NCBI RefSeq assembly: GCF_000004195.4
Contig: NC_030678.2
Span: forward strand, 77,435,404-77,499,403
Reading direction: 5' to 3'
DNA from: Xenopus tropicalis
Lineage: Eukaryota > Chordata > Amphibia > Anura > Pipidae
Length of the DNA stretch: 64,000 bases
How positions within the stretch are numbered: the stretch's first letter is position 1; every line of letters begins with the position of its first letter. The notes below the pieces were generated by a model, which made no database searches, was not told where the DNA came from, and was given only the letters and a program-made list of their open reading frames with translations. A program made the translations under genes and the position numbers. Below, piece by piece: positions 49,328 to 60,151 of the stretch.

Positions 49328-49604
49328 GGGCTCTAGCATACAAGGAGATTAGTCGCCCGTGACTAATCTCCCTGAAATGCCATCCTACCAGTAAAAATGT
49401 AAATCGCCGGTGGGATGGCATATGCGGCGCTGCGATTTCCCCGAAATCGTGGAAGTTTGCTCTCAAGGCAACTTCCGCGATTTTGGGGAAATCGTGGCAC
49501 CGCGTATGCCATCCCACCGGCGATTTACATTCTTGCCGGTGGGATGGCATTTCAGGGAGATTAGTTGCCCGCGACCGACTAATCTCCCCGTGTGCCAGAG
49601 CCCT
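49328..49604. mobile_element. MITE of the GGGCTCTGGCACAC family, complete copy
   Basis: GGGCTCTAGCATACAAGGAG left, CCCCGTGTGCCAGAGCCC right, with TTA before and TAA after. Internal opposed copies of CATCCCACCGGCGATTTACA and GGAAGTTTGC..GCAACTTCC make it largely palindromic. Confidence 0.88.
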
Positions 49605-50576
49605 AAGACAAGAGAGAGCAGTGAGTGTGGCTGGTGTAAAAAAAAAAATTGGAGGCTCTGAGAGGAGCGGGGGAAGATGACCAGAAAAATGTACAGGGAG
49701 ACCAGTGAGGGAGCAGAGGAGTGAAGGACTTTGAATGTTAGGTGAAGGCTATTGTATGCTATCCATTACTTAACAGGCAGCCATGCTAAAAAAAAGTTTA
49801 CATGGGGCTGAACAGGTTCCCTCACAGAAGAAAGCAGGAGGATCCTGGCAAGAGTTTAAACCATGTTTTCCTGATCCCTGACTGTGTCTCTTAACCTGTC
49901 AATTGTAGCTTCTAATCAGAGCTGTCTCAGGGCTCAGTGCCGCTGTGCCCCCATCACTCCCCCGCTCTCTCTTCTCTTGTGTAGAAAGAGTACAAAGAGC
50001 TAAAACTCTAATTACTAGGAGCGGCTTTACTATATTTCTGGTGTTAACTCTAAAATGGAAAATCAGCTGTATTCTTTTGCAGAGTGCACTATCGATCTCT
50101 CCTCCCCCACACCAGCTCTAAAGCTAAAGAAGGTCCTCAGAAGCCCTAACTGGGCGAATGAGCACCTGGTCTGTACACCATGGCAGCCAACCCTATTTTT
50201 GCTTTTTATTCGTGTAGCTCCAATATGCAAATCTGATTGGATGCTAGAGGTCACTAATCAGGTCCAACTACCCAGTGTTTATATAAAGGCCACTACATAT
50301 TACACGGCACTCCTACAGCAACAGTGTATTTAGCAGTTCTGTGCCACGCACTACCCAGCAACCAGATCACGCTGGCGCTCTGTAGAAAAAACTGCCCCTT
50401 CAGTTTTGAAGTATTCATAATATCCTTCCCCTTCAATCGCACGTTTGCATTCCCCACACAATCCTTATATCCACCATTTTGACTCTAACTGCATCTTTCA
50501 AACCATTTCTTCCGTAGTGTTATATCACTACAGTCCACATCCAAATGTATCCCTCAAGTCTTACGATAATCATCAC

Positions 50577-50580
<4 letters not shown>

Positions 50581-50607
<27 letters not shown>
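50581..50607. repeat. Homopolymer T27
   Basis: 27 consecutive T, about 90 bp upstream of the likely dhdds first exon. Confidence 0.98.
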
Positions 50608-50700
50608 GTATCACGTTGCGTTGTGAGGTCAGTACGTCCTTAGCAGGACATTCCCCCGTGTGACATCACGCGGCCACGCCCATATTGTGGTCACATGACT
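50608..50700 (+). promoter_or_regulatory. dhdds: Probable dhdds promoter
   Basis: This is a locally CpG-containing stretch just before the non-coding exon. It carries TGACATCACG (CRE-like, about 50,661), CCACGCCC (Sp/KLF-type box, about 50,674) and GGTCACATGAC (M-box/E-box-like, 50,689-50,699). No TATA box is evident, as usual for a housekeeping gene. The transcription start is not visible. Confidence 0.45.
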
Positions 50701-50781
50701 GCGATCTGACAACTTCCTTGAAGCCAGTCCATATTTGCGTCTACTGTATGACAGTGTTACGTAGAGAAACGTGAACAGAAG
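50700..50781 (+). other. dhdds: dhdds exon 1, non-coding (start approximate)
   Basis: The coding ATG lies in an exon that begins only 12 bases earlier behind a clear acceptor, so an upstream non-coding exon is required. The best donor is CAGAAG|GTAAAG at 50,781/50,782, right after the CpG-containing promoter-like region. Human DHDDS also starts with a non-coding exon. The 5' limit given here is a guess. Confidence 0.6.
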
Positions 50782-51305
50782 GTAAAGTCTTCTGATACTG
50801 AAGATATCGTTGGTCTCTTTTACTTAATTAAGGGCTGTTTTTGGCAATAAGTTTATAGTTAAGAAGTGTTCGCATAGATTTGTGGCAATGTAACACATAT
50901 AGCTTTCTCATAGCCTTTCCACTGATGTCGTTGCTTTCTAAGGGAGCCGGGTAAATTAAAATGCGTTAGCTGAGAGCTTGGTAGAAGGATGCTGAAGTAT
51001 TATAGTTGGGTTATTTTATTCTTTGGTGAGGAAGAAAGCAGGGATATTGGAAAATCTGTTTTAGGAAACTTTTTATAAAGACAGCTTTTTGTTATGACTG
51101 GCCTAAATATCTAGATTTACATGTACAGAGTAAATGTTTTTGTATTTTTTAAATGCAAATACAATTTACTCGAAGAAAACATAATGTAACAGATGTATTT
51201 ACAGACTTCTTGTTGTTAAGGTCATGGAAATTAGCAGTTGTGTGGAACATGGCAATCCAATTCTAATATATTTGTATATCATTTTTTTTTTAGCAAATTA
51301 TCACC

Positions 51306-51368
51306 ATGTCATGGATTCGAGATAAAGAATTGTCTTTAATTGAACGTCTGTGCGCGAATGTACTGAAG
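51306..51368 (+). CDS. dhdds: Dhdds (dehydrodolichyl diphosphate synthase subunit), coding exon 2 (residues 1-21)
   Basis: Dhdds is the catalytic cis-prenyltransferase subunit that, with Nus1/NgBR at the ER membrane, extends farnesyl diphosphate with isopentenyl diphosphate into dehydrodolichyl diphosphate, precursor of the dolichol lipid used in N-glycosylation. The complete model is 332 aa over eight coding exons (999 nt with stop); human DHDDS is 333. This exon runs from acceptor TTTTTTTTTTAG (exon start 51,294), 12 UTR bases, then ATG in a good context (ATCACCATGT). It encodes MSWIRDKELSLIERLCANVL K, the membrane-proximal N-terminal helix. Donor AAG|GTCTGT, phase 0. Confidence 0.97.
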
Positions 51369-51443
51369 GTCTGTACCCTGGGAATTTTTTCCATGTTCAT
51401 ATTTTCCATTACTATTACTTCATTTGATTTATTTTCATTCTGT

Positions 51444-51660
51444 TTAAAGAAACAGTAACACCAAAAAATGAAAGTGTATTAAAGTATAGATTCCCATCAT
51501 ATTCTACAGTGGTATCTGTTATCTGCTATGTAACCTTTGCCTTTTCTCCTTTTGAATGTCTGCCCCAGTGGCTACACAGCAGCTTATTTATATTAACTAT
51601 AGTACATTATATTTTAATTAATTTAAACCATTTTCATTTTTTGTGTTACTGTATCTTTAA
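51444..51660. mobile_element. TTAA-target MITE in dhdds intron 2
   Basis: TTAAAGAAACAGTAACACC at the left and GTGTTACTGTATCTTTAA at the right, 217 bp, no coding capacity. Confidence 0.8.
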
Positions 51661-52886
51661 AAGTGTTTAAACTCTAACTCGGTGAGCACTTTTGTAGTTT
51701 ACATTCATTTTCTATTTTTAGAGGTTTCTGAAAGCCTCACTGACAATACTTTGCCTGCATAGTCAGATAACCCTAGGGTTGAGGTTACTCTGACAATTAG
51801 AGAGAGCTAAAAAGTCTGGTATTACCTGTCTAAAACTGCAGATATCCCAGAAACTGATACATATTACAAATGCAGCAAGCACTCTTGCAGGAGATCTCTT
51901 TCTAAGCTAACTTTTCAGGTCCTCCAGAAGTGCTGCCAGTTCAAGTGCTTTCTTTATAGGCTTCCAGTTTCTCTGCTTCCCTGCCTCTTGATTAGCTGAG
52001 GTGCTAATGGTGTCTGCAGAGAACCATCAATTGGTATTGGCTGTGCATTTTCAAGTTTTTCTGATTTGCTGTGGCATTTTGGCGCTGCTAATGTTGACAA
52101 ACAAGTGTGCTAGGGCTGGCTATATATGCATTACTATGCCAGAGGACTTTTTTTTTTAGGTTTACCTAATATTGAACTTAGGTTTTAGTCTTGTTTCTTA
52201 TGATTTACTGTTAGGGTGCCTAACACGGGACTGCAGATTTCAGCACTGCGCTCCTTTCTCATAAGTGTACCATATATGAAATGTAATGATGGGAGTAATA
52301 CTAAAAAAAAATTTGAAAACTTCTGGTATAATGGGTTAAAACACACAATAGCAAATGTTACCTGAACATGGCCATACACTTTCAAATTTGCTTGTTTGAG
52401 TTTGCCAAATGAGCAGGTTGTGGCCTGATTTAGCCAACTGCATGTGCTGCCAAATTGGGTTTAATCTTATTAAATTATATATTGGGGCCTATGAAGGCCC
52501 ATCAGATGAGAACTGCACTGATGCGTTCCTTGTCTAATGGGATTGTCAAACCTGTCCTCAGATCTGACTTTTGCTCCGATATTGGTCGAACAGGCCTGAT
52601 GGTGGGCCCCATACACAGACAAATAAGCTACAGACTTGATTTGGATGGACAACGTTGCCAGCAGCTGCCATTATAAAGCTAATCACTAATTAGGTGCTAT
52701 GGGTTATTGTCCAGGTGCCAACTTGCCCATTGTTGTTAAATGAGCCCTACTAAGCTACTGGCTTTTCTCTTCTCTTCTCTTTTGCCATCCTGATAGCCAC
52801 CAACAGAGATCTATGTTTGCACCATTTCAGTGTACCACTATGTCCTACAGGTTAACCTACCTCTGATCTTGGTTCTTTTACAATAG
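51661..52886 (+). other. dhdds: Remainder of dhdds intron 2
   Basis: About 51,720-51,865 is a repeat related to 45,400-45,600. About 52,370-52,690 is a copy of the GGCCATACAC repeat also present in lin28a intron 3. The rest shows nothing recognised. Confidence 0.6.
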
Positions 52887-53003
52887 GCAGGTCCAATACC
52901 TAAGCATGTTGCTTTCATTATGGATGGGAACAGACGCTATGCCAAGAAGTGCCATGTGGAAAGACAGGAGGGTCACTCACAAGGCTTTGAAAAACTTGCT
53001 GAG
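52887..53003 (+). CDS. dhdds: Dhdds, coding exon 3 (residues 22-60): active-site motif I
   Basis: Acceptor ACAATAG, donor GCTGAG|GTAATA, 39 whole codons. It encodes [17 protein letters not shown], the first conserved cis-prenyltransferase motif. Asp34 (magnesium/pyrophosphate binding), Gly35, Asn36, Arg37 and Arg38 are all present. Lys42, the residue changed in the human retinitis pigmentosa variant K42E, is conserved. The [11 protein letters not shown] segment follows (50-60). Confidence 0.98.
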
Positions 53004-53085
53004 GTAATAAAAGAGGATGAATTGACATTAGGGATGTACAAGACAAGACACAAATAGATTTTTACTTCCACATCTCTTTCTACAG
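53004..53085 (+). other. dhdds: dhdds intron 3 (82 bp)
   Basis: Very short GT-AG intron (GTAATA..TTTCTACAG) with a pyrimidine-rich end (TTCCACATCTCTTTCTACAG). Its placement is fixed by frame on both sides. Confidence 0.95.
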
Positions 53086-53228
53086 ACCCTGCGCTGGTGT
53101 TTAAACTTGGGGATATGCGAAGTGACCGTGTATGCATTCAGCATTGAGAACTTTAAGCGTTCAGCAGAGGAAGTGGAAGGTCTGATGGAGCTGGCTCGGC
53201 AAAAATTTGCCCGTCTACTGGAGGAGAA
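53086..53228 (+). CDS. dhdds: Dhdds, coding exon 4 (residues 61-107 and two bases of Lys108)
   Basis: Begins [10 protein letters not shown] and contains [14 protein letters not shown] (about 73-86), the second conserved motif. Ser79, Asn82 and Phe83 lie in the region that lines the prenyl chain tunnel in the family. It ends ARLLEE in phase 2 at GAGAA|GTAAGA. Confidence 0.97.
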
Positions 53229-54747
53229 GTAAGATACTTGCTATGCAACTTAATCATGTTAAGTTCTTTAATGATCTTAACAATGGCTTTATGACAGGAT
53301 TGTCAACAGCATCTGTGGATTGAATACTCTGTTAGGGTAAGGCTAAGGGCATGTGAGTTTGTGCCTTGGCTTCTCTCTACCTGCATTTTCTCCAGAGGCA
53401 GGGAGAAGCCAGTGCACTCCCATGCACTCCCATACACTCATCTGTGTAGCTGCACTGAGTCAGCCTGTGTGCAGTGACACAGTGCACATTTTGTTGCAAA
53501 AAAACATGAAAGTAAGCATCTTTGTGCTGAAATCCTCTGCATTTTTGTGCACGCAGACCAATGCCGTGCCAGTCAGTGTATATGCACAGAGAAGTGTATG
53601 GGAGTCCATTAGCTTATCCCCACCTGTGGAGAATGCAGACGGCGAGATCCCGAGGCACAGTCCCCCATGCCCTTAGCCTAAGCCTAGTGCCACACAGGGC
53701 TGATTCTCAGCCTGTGGAAGGACCTCATAAAGGGAGGTGTAGACCCTCGAAGTGTTGTTTGGTGTGGTAAAACTGGCCTAATGGATAAGGGATTGCACCA
53801 GCAAGAAGTGGTGAGTGTTTTGACTTCTTATTTCAAAATGTCCCATCTGTCATTACTGTATAAAGATAGTGTCTGTTGTGTGTTTTTTTTTTTTTTAGGC
53901 CAGATCATGGTCAGGTAGGCCCGTTGGGGGTGCCCATACATGGGCAGATAAGCTGCTGGAGTGGTCTAAAGGACCTGAATCGGCAACTAAAATCTGCCCG
54001 TGTATGGCTAACTTTAGTCTAGTGTCAAATTGTCCATTTTAACCAGTGGAGAAAAATCGATCTGCTGCTATCTTCATGCTGTAAGTAGGAATGAGCAGTG
54101 AGATGAAGAATCCTGTGCCTGTCTGTGCTAAATGCAGACAAAGCTGCTTGAGTTATTTTGCATGTGGCACACATATGGGGATTATCCTGCAACTGTCATC
54201 AAATAGTCCCTTATCTCTGCTCTGATCCATTTCACCTTAGCTACCATGTGATCTTTTCCTGCAAGGTTTGTTTTTTCCACCAGTTGGAAGACGTGATCTG
54301 GCTACAGTGACAACATGTGTAACTAGTTTGCAGCAAGTCATCAAATTTTATTGAACCATATGATGTTAATTTTAAGTTTTCTTGGCATATGTGTCCCAAA
54401 CGTTTGGTACTTGTTGAGATGTTGGTTAGATAAAATTGGGTTTGATCCTGTGCTGTTTAGAGACCCAGAATAGATGTATTACTTTAGTGGATTCCGTAAA
54501 ATGATTATCTCTGTCAAGCAAGGGCATAGTTATAAGGTGCATAAGGTGACAATAGCTTTTAGTCTACTGGCTACATAACAATGTCCCTTGGTTTCATAAA
54601 AATAGAGGCCTTTATTCTTGCATCTTCTAAAACACCAAACAAACAGTGCTCAAATCAACACTGATAAAGCTACCTGCAGCTTTTGGGGGGGGGAAAAAGG
54701 TTAAATCAAGTCTTTCTCAGTGTGATCAACAAAAAGCTATTCATTTA

Positions 54748-55325
54748 GGCTAATGCCCCACAGTGAGATTAGTCACCCACAGCTCTGCTCTGAAGACTAA
54801 TCTCTCCAAAATACCTTTCCACTGGCAACAAAGTGAATCACCGGTGGAAAGGCATACACATCACTTCATTTTCCGAAATCACGTAAAGTTGGAAACTTGG
54901 CAATCCTTCAGAAGAATGGACCAACGTGTATGCTTTTCCTCCAGCAATTCACTTTGTTGCCAGTGGAAAGGCATTTTGGAGAGATTAGTCGCCCATGGTA
55001 GCAGAGTTTTATCACAAGTTACTAATCCAGGGGTCCTCCAACTTTTTAAACAGGGGGGCCACTTCATGGTCCCTCAGACTGTTGGGGGGCCAGTCCTCAA
55101 ACTACGGCCCCACTGCATCCTCACCCCCCGACTACTACCTGTCTGCCTCATTGTGGTCTTTGGGCCCAGTGTGTCACGTCACAGAGTCACACCGGCTGGC
55201 ACATATGATGCGCTGAGGCAGACAGGTAGTAGCCAGGGGTGAGGACGCAGCGGAGGTGGGGGCCGGGTAAATGAGGGGCCGTAGTTTGAGGAGCCCTGTA
55301 CTAATCTCTCTGTGGGGCATTAGCC
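54748..55325. mobile_element. PIF/Harbinger-like MITE, TTA duplication, interrupted by a hAT
   Basis: Ends GGCTAATGCCCCACAGTGAG and CTCTGTGGGGCATTAGCC; TTA on both sides (54,745-54,747 and 55,326-55,328). Without the 271-bp insertion and its duplication it is about 300 bp. It contains opposed CTTTCCACTGGCAACAAAG blocks. Confidence 0.9.
55028..55298. mobile_element. hAT-type MITE (family D) nested in the Harbinger MITE
   Basis: CAGGGGTCCTCCAACTTTTT at the left and GTTTGAGGAGCCCTG at the right. Exact 8-bp duplication TACTAATC on both sides (55,020-55,027 and 55,299-55,306). GC-rich inside with CTACTACCTGTCTGCC and its complement. Confidence 0.95.
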
Positions 55326-55824
55326 TTAAACACCTGTGCCTTCAGACCGCAAGTCTCTGCCTGCTTCCTCTCGATGGATGCGGAAAATGTATTTGACAGG
55401 CTTGATTGGTTGGTTTAGGTTGCTTAAGGTGTTACAATTCCCAGCACGTTTTCCTACAAAAATCCAAAGACTTTACAGTGCTCTGTTAGCTTGGGTGGTG
55501 CTGAAGATGTGTTAATACTGTACTACACTTCACTCTGTTTGTCTGGAGGCTCCCAGTCGTTCCTATTCACTTATATACTTGTGTAGTGGTGAACTATAAA
55601 CTTAAGCTTAAATTTAATGGTTTCTTATAACAAGCCAAACGCTCACCAAATTAGACTACAGGTCCGGGTGCTTATGCCCCGAACCTCCTGCTCTGAAGGT
55701 ATTCAGTCTTCATGTTAGTGCAATTAATATACTACGTGCAGTTGTGAACGGTTAAATATACACTCACCGCTTCCTCTCAGTGGCCCCAGACCCGCAGCAA
55801 GGGAAAACATGACCTCAAATCAGG

Positions 55825-56633
55825 TGTAGAAACATCACCGGCATGCACTCAACGGACTCCAGGACAGCGGTTGTAAACTTCAAAAAGCTTTATTCAAGGA
55901 TCCAGACCTGATGCGTTTCGTGTGTTGCCACTAGACACATTGCTGGGCGGTATGACCAAAAATTTATATCACGGTATTTTTCAAAATTATATCGGTGTCA
56001 CAGTATTTGACGGTATTTTTTTTTCTATGCATGATTAGGTGTTAACCCCATTTTCTAATAAATTAGAGAATAATTACTGCAGTATTGAAAATCAGAGTTA
56101 GGCAAGCGAAGGATCAGCAACAGAAAGTCATAAGGTAAATCAGGCAGGCTTAGTTTCCCAGGCAAGGCCGCAGACAACATAGCACAGGAGGAGGCGTTTG
56201 ATAGCTTTAAATACCCCCCACGCATGCGCAGAACCGGCGCCATCAGCGCGTCGCGGACGTGCATGCTTTGACATGTACGAGCGCTTTGACGCACGTGCAC
56301 CTGGACGCGCGTGCGCAACGTCCCGCGAACAACGGGACACGCGCGCACGCAAGGAGGTGCGCGAGACCGGGCCGCACGGGTGAGTAGCCTGACACCCGGT
56401 ATTGCGGTATCTGAAAAATGAATATAGTTTTAAAAAAAAAAAAAAACACCGGTATTCAGTATTAAACGGTATATCGCCCAGCCCTAGTTGCCACAAGTAT
56501 TCATAGGTACCTACCTTTGAATACGTGTGGCAACACACGAAACGCGTCAGATCCTTGAATAAAGCGTTTTTGAAGTTTTACAACCTGTCCTGTCCTGGAG
56601 TCCGTTGAGTGCATGCCGGTGATGTTTCTACAC
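55825..56633. repeat. Fold-back repeat with GAAACGCGTC motif, split by a hAT element
   Basis: The left arm (55,825-55,931) and right arm (about 56,495-56,633) are inverted copies sharing TGTAGAAACATCACCGGCAT, GACTCCAGGACAG and TGCGTTTCGTGTG. Removing the inserted hAT and one copy of its duplication brings the arms within a few tens of bases, giving a long hairpin. The right arm has CGTGTG-GCAA-CACACG followed by AAACGCGTC, a hammerhead-like helix II plus 3' core, but lacks a proper CUGAUGA. Confidence 0.75.
55932..56486. mobile_element. hAT-type element (family E) with perfect target-site duplication
   Basis: Exact GTTGCCAC repeats flank it (55,924-55,931 and 56,487-56,494). Ends contain GCTGGGCGGTAT at the left and ATATCGCCCAGCCCTA at the right; the left end carries about seven extra bases after TAG. 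The interior includes a CpG-rich stretch (56,215-56,385) of different composition, possibly a further insertion. Confidence 0.88.
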
Positions 56634-56801
56634 ATAATACTGTACTAGCCATAGTTGTATTTGTGAAATACAAAAATAGTCAGCGCCATAATAGGATCAA
56701 TGTGCTCCTGTGTAGAAAGTATAACCTCTACCAAGAAGATGCATCTCTATGCATATAATTGGTTATTGCATTGGTTATAGCTTTGTGTTCCCTAGGTTAA
56801 G

Positions 56802-57163
56802 GGGGAGATTTACTAATCCATAAATCCAAAACCCAAATGGCAAAAATTTGGATTGGAAATGAAAATTTCGCCGTTTTTTCGTCGCCGTCGCAACTTTTTC
56901 GTATTTGTCCCGACTTTATCGTATTTTGCGTGACTATTTCGTCGCCGTCGCGATTTTTTCGTATTGAGCGATTGTAAATGGCGGAAAAACCAATCCGATT
57001 TTTTCACAACGGAGACGAAAAAGTCGTGACAGAGACGAAAGAGTTGCGGAACATACGGAAAAGTCGCGATGGCAACGGAAAAGTCACAAAAATACCGATC
57101 ATTACGAAAAAAAAAACGCATTTGGACGCCTTCGGACTGTTCGTGGATTAGTAAATCTGCCCC
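56802..57163. mobile_element. Palindromic MITE with TTTTTCGT-rich arms, copy 2
   Basis: GGGGAGATTTACTAATCCA at the left and GGATTAGTAAATCTGCCCC at the right, with TTTTTCGTCGCCGTCGC-type arms. Same family as 18,102-18,663, about 200 bp shorter. Confidence 0.88.
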
Positions 57164-57682
57164 TAAGTGTTGTGTTAAAGTTGCCTTCACCACCACCACA
57201 GCTTAGTGTTCGGGGCATAAACTTAGGCCAGGGTTTATTACTGTTCGTGAAGGAAAAGGCCAGTAAGCAGGCTGCCATAATAAAATTACAATTACAGATG
57301 TTGACTCCCTGGTTCTCTGTGTTTTGTCCAAGGAGAATTGAAGCTACTTGAACTGTTTGCTGCTGTAGTTTGTGTTGGCCTGAACAATCATGTAAAGCTG
57401 ATATATTGAATTCATCTGAAAAAAAAACTGTTTAGACTGTGTAATTTCTCCATTAGTAGAGTGCTGTACAGAAAAATGTGGAGCTTCTCACAAAGGGTGT
57501 ATTCAAAAAAGTAATATACCCCATTAGTATTAGGAATAGCCATGAAAGTCCTAATGCTCCTTGAGGTAAACTAATAGCACTTTGTTGTTCTGGGATTTGT
57601 CATTATAAATGATATAATTTCAGTAAAATAATAAAATGTGAGTTTGGAAGTGGCACATTGATGCATATATATCTGCACACAG

Positions 57683-57799
57683 GGATAAATTGAAGAAACA
57701 TGGTGTATGTATCAGAGTACTGGGTGATATGACTTTACTGCCACTGGACATTCAGAAATTAATAGCACAAGCTGTGCTGGAAACCAAGGACTACTCTAC
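57683..57799 (+). CDS. dhdds: Dhdds, coding exon 5 (end of Lys108 to start of Thr147)
   Basis: The first base completes Lys108. It encodes [20 protein letters not shown], then [25 protein letters not shown] corresponds to the 'GDLHLLP' segment of human DHDDS, a conserved turn before the central strands. Donor CTAC|GTGAGT, phase 2. Confidence 0.97.
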
Positions 57800-59510
57800 G
57801 TGAGTACCTATGCTATTTGTCAAACAAATTACATGCATGATTTTCTTCGTGAAAGTTTACTGCAAAAGAGTTTCTTTTCATGCTGTTAATGTTTTTTTTT
57901 TTTTCTTACCATAGCTCCCACAGTATGCATAAGCACAGTTATTGATATAAATAAGAATCTATAAGCATCTACTTCTTTTCAATTACACCTTAACTTTTGA
58001 CACCCTAGACTGGCACCAAAAAGTATTTTATGAAAAACAGTAGTAAGCTCAAAATTTTCTAAAGCATCTTTGAACATTTAGGTTCTATTAAATAGCATTT
58101 ATACTATATCAAAATAAGGGATCCTCAATGGCCAGTCAAAATGAACCAAATCGAATTGGACACCGCCCCCAGATTTAAAGGGCAAGCCAAACGCAAAAGT
58201 TAAAAGAATCAAAAATCACATTTTATTCAAAAATCATTATTCAAAGCATACAAACCCCTCAAAATGCCGCCTGACACATTTTGTACCCTACCAGTACTTA
58301 GTGATAGGCAGTTGTGGCCCCATGGGTTTTAAAGCACATATTTAAGCATAAAATAACCCCACCAATCATTTAAGTAATTTCCATTTAAAGAGAGACACCA
58401 CTCTCTACAAATCAAAAAGGTTTTGCAAATTAATTGATGCGGTTTGTATGACTTTTTTTTTTAACAGGATTCTGTATAATAAAAACTACATCAGTAAACA
58501 TCACAAAAATAAAAATTCAGTCATTTACTGATCAGTGGTTACATTTTAACAGCAATAATCAAGTAGTAGAATGGCCATTTAGTCAAATGCAAACAAACAT
58601 TTAAAGTGTTTCAACAATATAATTACAGATAGCTGCTAAAATACATATATAGCCCCATCATACAGGTGGGATCCAGGCTATACATTCATCAAAGCTTTTA
58701 AAATTGTTTAGAATTTTATTTTCATTTTTTACAGTGGAGAGAAGAGAAGGACAGCTTTTACTTTCACGTAGAGGAAATTTTTTGCATTTTAAAGTTTTAG
58801 AATTCTAAAATTTGTAGTTTGCACAAAAAAAACCTTTCTATCTGTGTTCATTATTTTTGCCCATATATATGTTAGTGAAGAGCAATGTGGTTAAAGGAGA
58901 ACCAAAGTTAAAAAAATGCTTACAGAACTGCAGCTCTGTGTCCTTTGTGAAAAGAAACACATATCTTACTTTTTCTTACTTATTCTGTACTCGCATCTTG
59001 TGTCAGATTTCCTTCTCCAGCAAAATCCTTAAGGGCAGAGCAGTAGCCTGTGCAGCTCCTCTCTCTCCCTCCCTTCTCCCCCTCCATCCCTCTGAGCTGA
59101 GAGCTGGCAGGGAAGTGATGTCAAACAAAGCTACAATGGCAGCTGCTATCTTAAACAGAGAGAGCTTCTAGGGCTGTTTACCCAGGGATGGTAAAGCATT
59201 CTGCAGAATAAATATAGCATTCTAGCTTAAACTATTTGTTTCTAATGTATTTGCAATATAATGCCTCAGTAGCTTTCCTTCTCCTTTTAAATGGAGCCAT
59301 TTTGTTCACTTGAAGAATGGGTATATATGGCAAAAAGATGACATTTGGAACAGATGTCTAGTCCCTCCATGTCGATGTCCAAAGCCTTGCCAAACAGGCA
59401 GATCTGTTCGGCCAATATACCATAATGTACAGTTTCAAGTCAGCAAAACTAATCAGTTACGTATATCCTGTCATGCTAATTATGTTACTACTTTTTTCTG
59501 CTATCTCCAG
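57800..59510 (+). other. dhdds: dhdds intron 5
   Basis: 1,711 bp. Contains the TTAA MITE at 58,891-59,290; the rest is AT-rich with nothing recognised. Confidence 0.9.
58891..59290. mobile_element. TTAA-target MITE in dhdds intron 5
   Basis: TTAAAGGAGAACCAAAGTTA left; GCTTTCCTTCTCCTTTTAA right. Pyrimidine-rich interior (CTCTCTCTCCCTCCCTTCTC). 400 bp, non-coding. Confidence 0.8.
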
Positions 59511-59612
59511 GTGTTTCCTAAACGTTTGCTTTGCTTATACATCAAGACATGAGATCAGTAATGCCATACGAGAGGCAGCCTGGGGAGTGCAGGAAGGACT
59601 GCTAGATCCAAG
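59511..59612 (+). CDS. dhdds: Dhdds, coding exon 6 (end of Thr147 to first bases of Arg181)
   Basis: Acceptor ATCTCCAG, donor CCAAG|GTATCT. It encodes [20 protein letters not shown], then [23 protein letters not shown] (153-162) is a conserved family motif with the Tyr-Thr-Ser-Arg run near the pyrophosphate pocket. Confidence 0.97.
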
Positions 59613-60151
59613 GTATCTGGATTATAGTTGTGAATTAAAGGGGCAGAGTACTTGCTTTTTCTGCATTAGTTCATTAAAGAAGAAGGAAAGGCTAAGTCAC
59701 TTGGGGGTGCCAAAATGTTAGGCTGGTGCAGTTCTCTCTTAACAGGGGCACCAGCCCGGGGTACAAGGTAAGCGATTAAAGTCACTTGGGGGTGCCTAAC
59801 ATTTTGGCACCCCCAAGTGACTTAGCCTTTTCTTCTCTTTTCTTTCTCTCTCTTTCTTCTTTAAATAGGGCTTGTGCTGAACATACTTTTGTTTGCATAT
59901 TGCTTTAAGTAGGAATTTGTATGGGTTTTGTTATTTCTTGCAATAAATGGGAAAAATATAAAATCAAGTTATATCCAGTTATTTTGTTATTGCTGTTTGC
60001 AGGTGTATATGTCTATAACCTCCGTGTCATGTTCCTGAACTTCTTAGTATCTTTTACTGTGTGTTTCATGATATGTACATAATATGTGTTACTCACAGTC
60101 TCACTCAGTACACTCTTATCACATGAACTTCACCTTTGATACATTACCCAG
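59613..60151 (+). other. dhdds: dhdds intron 6
   Basis: 539 bp; contains the palindromic MITE 59,676-59,840. Acceptor ACATTACCCAG. Confidence 0.9.
59676..59840. mobile_element. Palindromic MITE (GGCTAAG..CTTGGGGGTGCC family), compact copy
   Basis: AAAGAAGAAGGAAAGGCTAA..TCACTTGGGGGTGCCAAAATG forms the left arm and its complement the right arm. The centre has GGGGCACCAGCCCGGGG. The 165 bp is almost fully self-complementary. Confidence 0.88.

Larger units (their letters stand above)
53229..57682 (+). other. dhdds: dhdds intron 4
   Basis: 4,454 bp, the largest dhdds intron. It holds nested mobile elements: Harbinger MITE 54,748-55,325 with a hAT inside, the fold-back 55,825-56,633 with a hAT inside, and the palindromic MITE 56,802-57,163. 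About 53,925-54,020 is a GGCCATACATGGGC-type repeat piece. No further exon seen. Confidence 0.9.

Noticed and set aside
54763..55242. 159-codon ORF
   Set aside because: Crosses the border between a Harbinger MITE and a nested hAT, so it cannot be an old gene.
56198..56538. Arg/Ala-rich ORFs
   Set aside because: They come from the CpG-rich interior of the hAT element inserted in the fold-back repeat.
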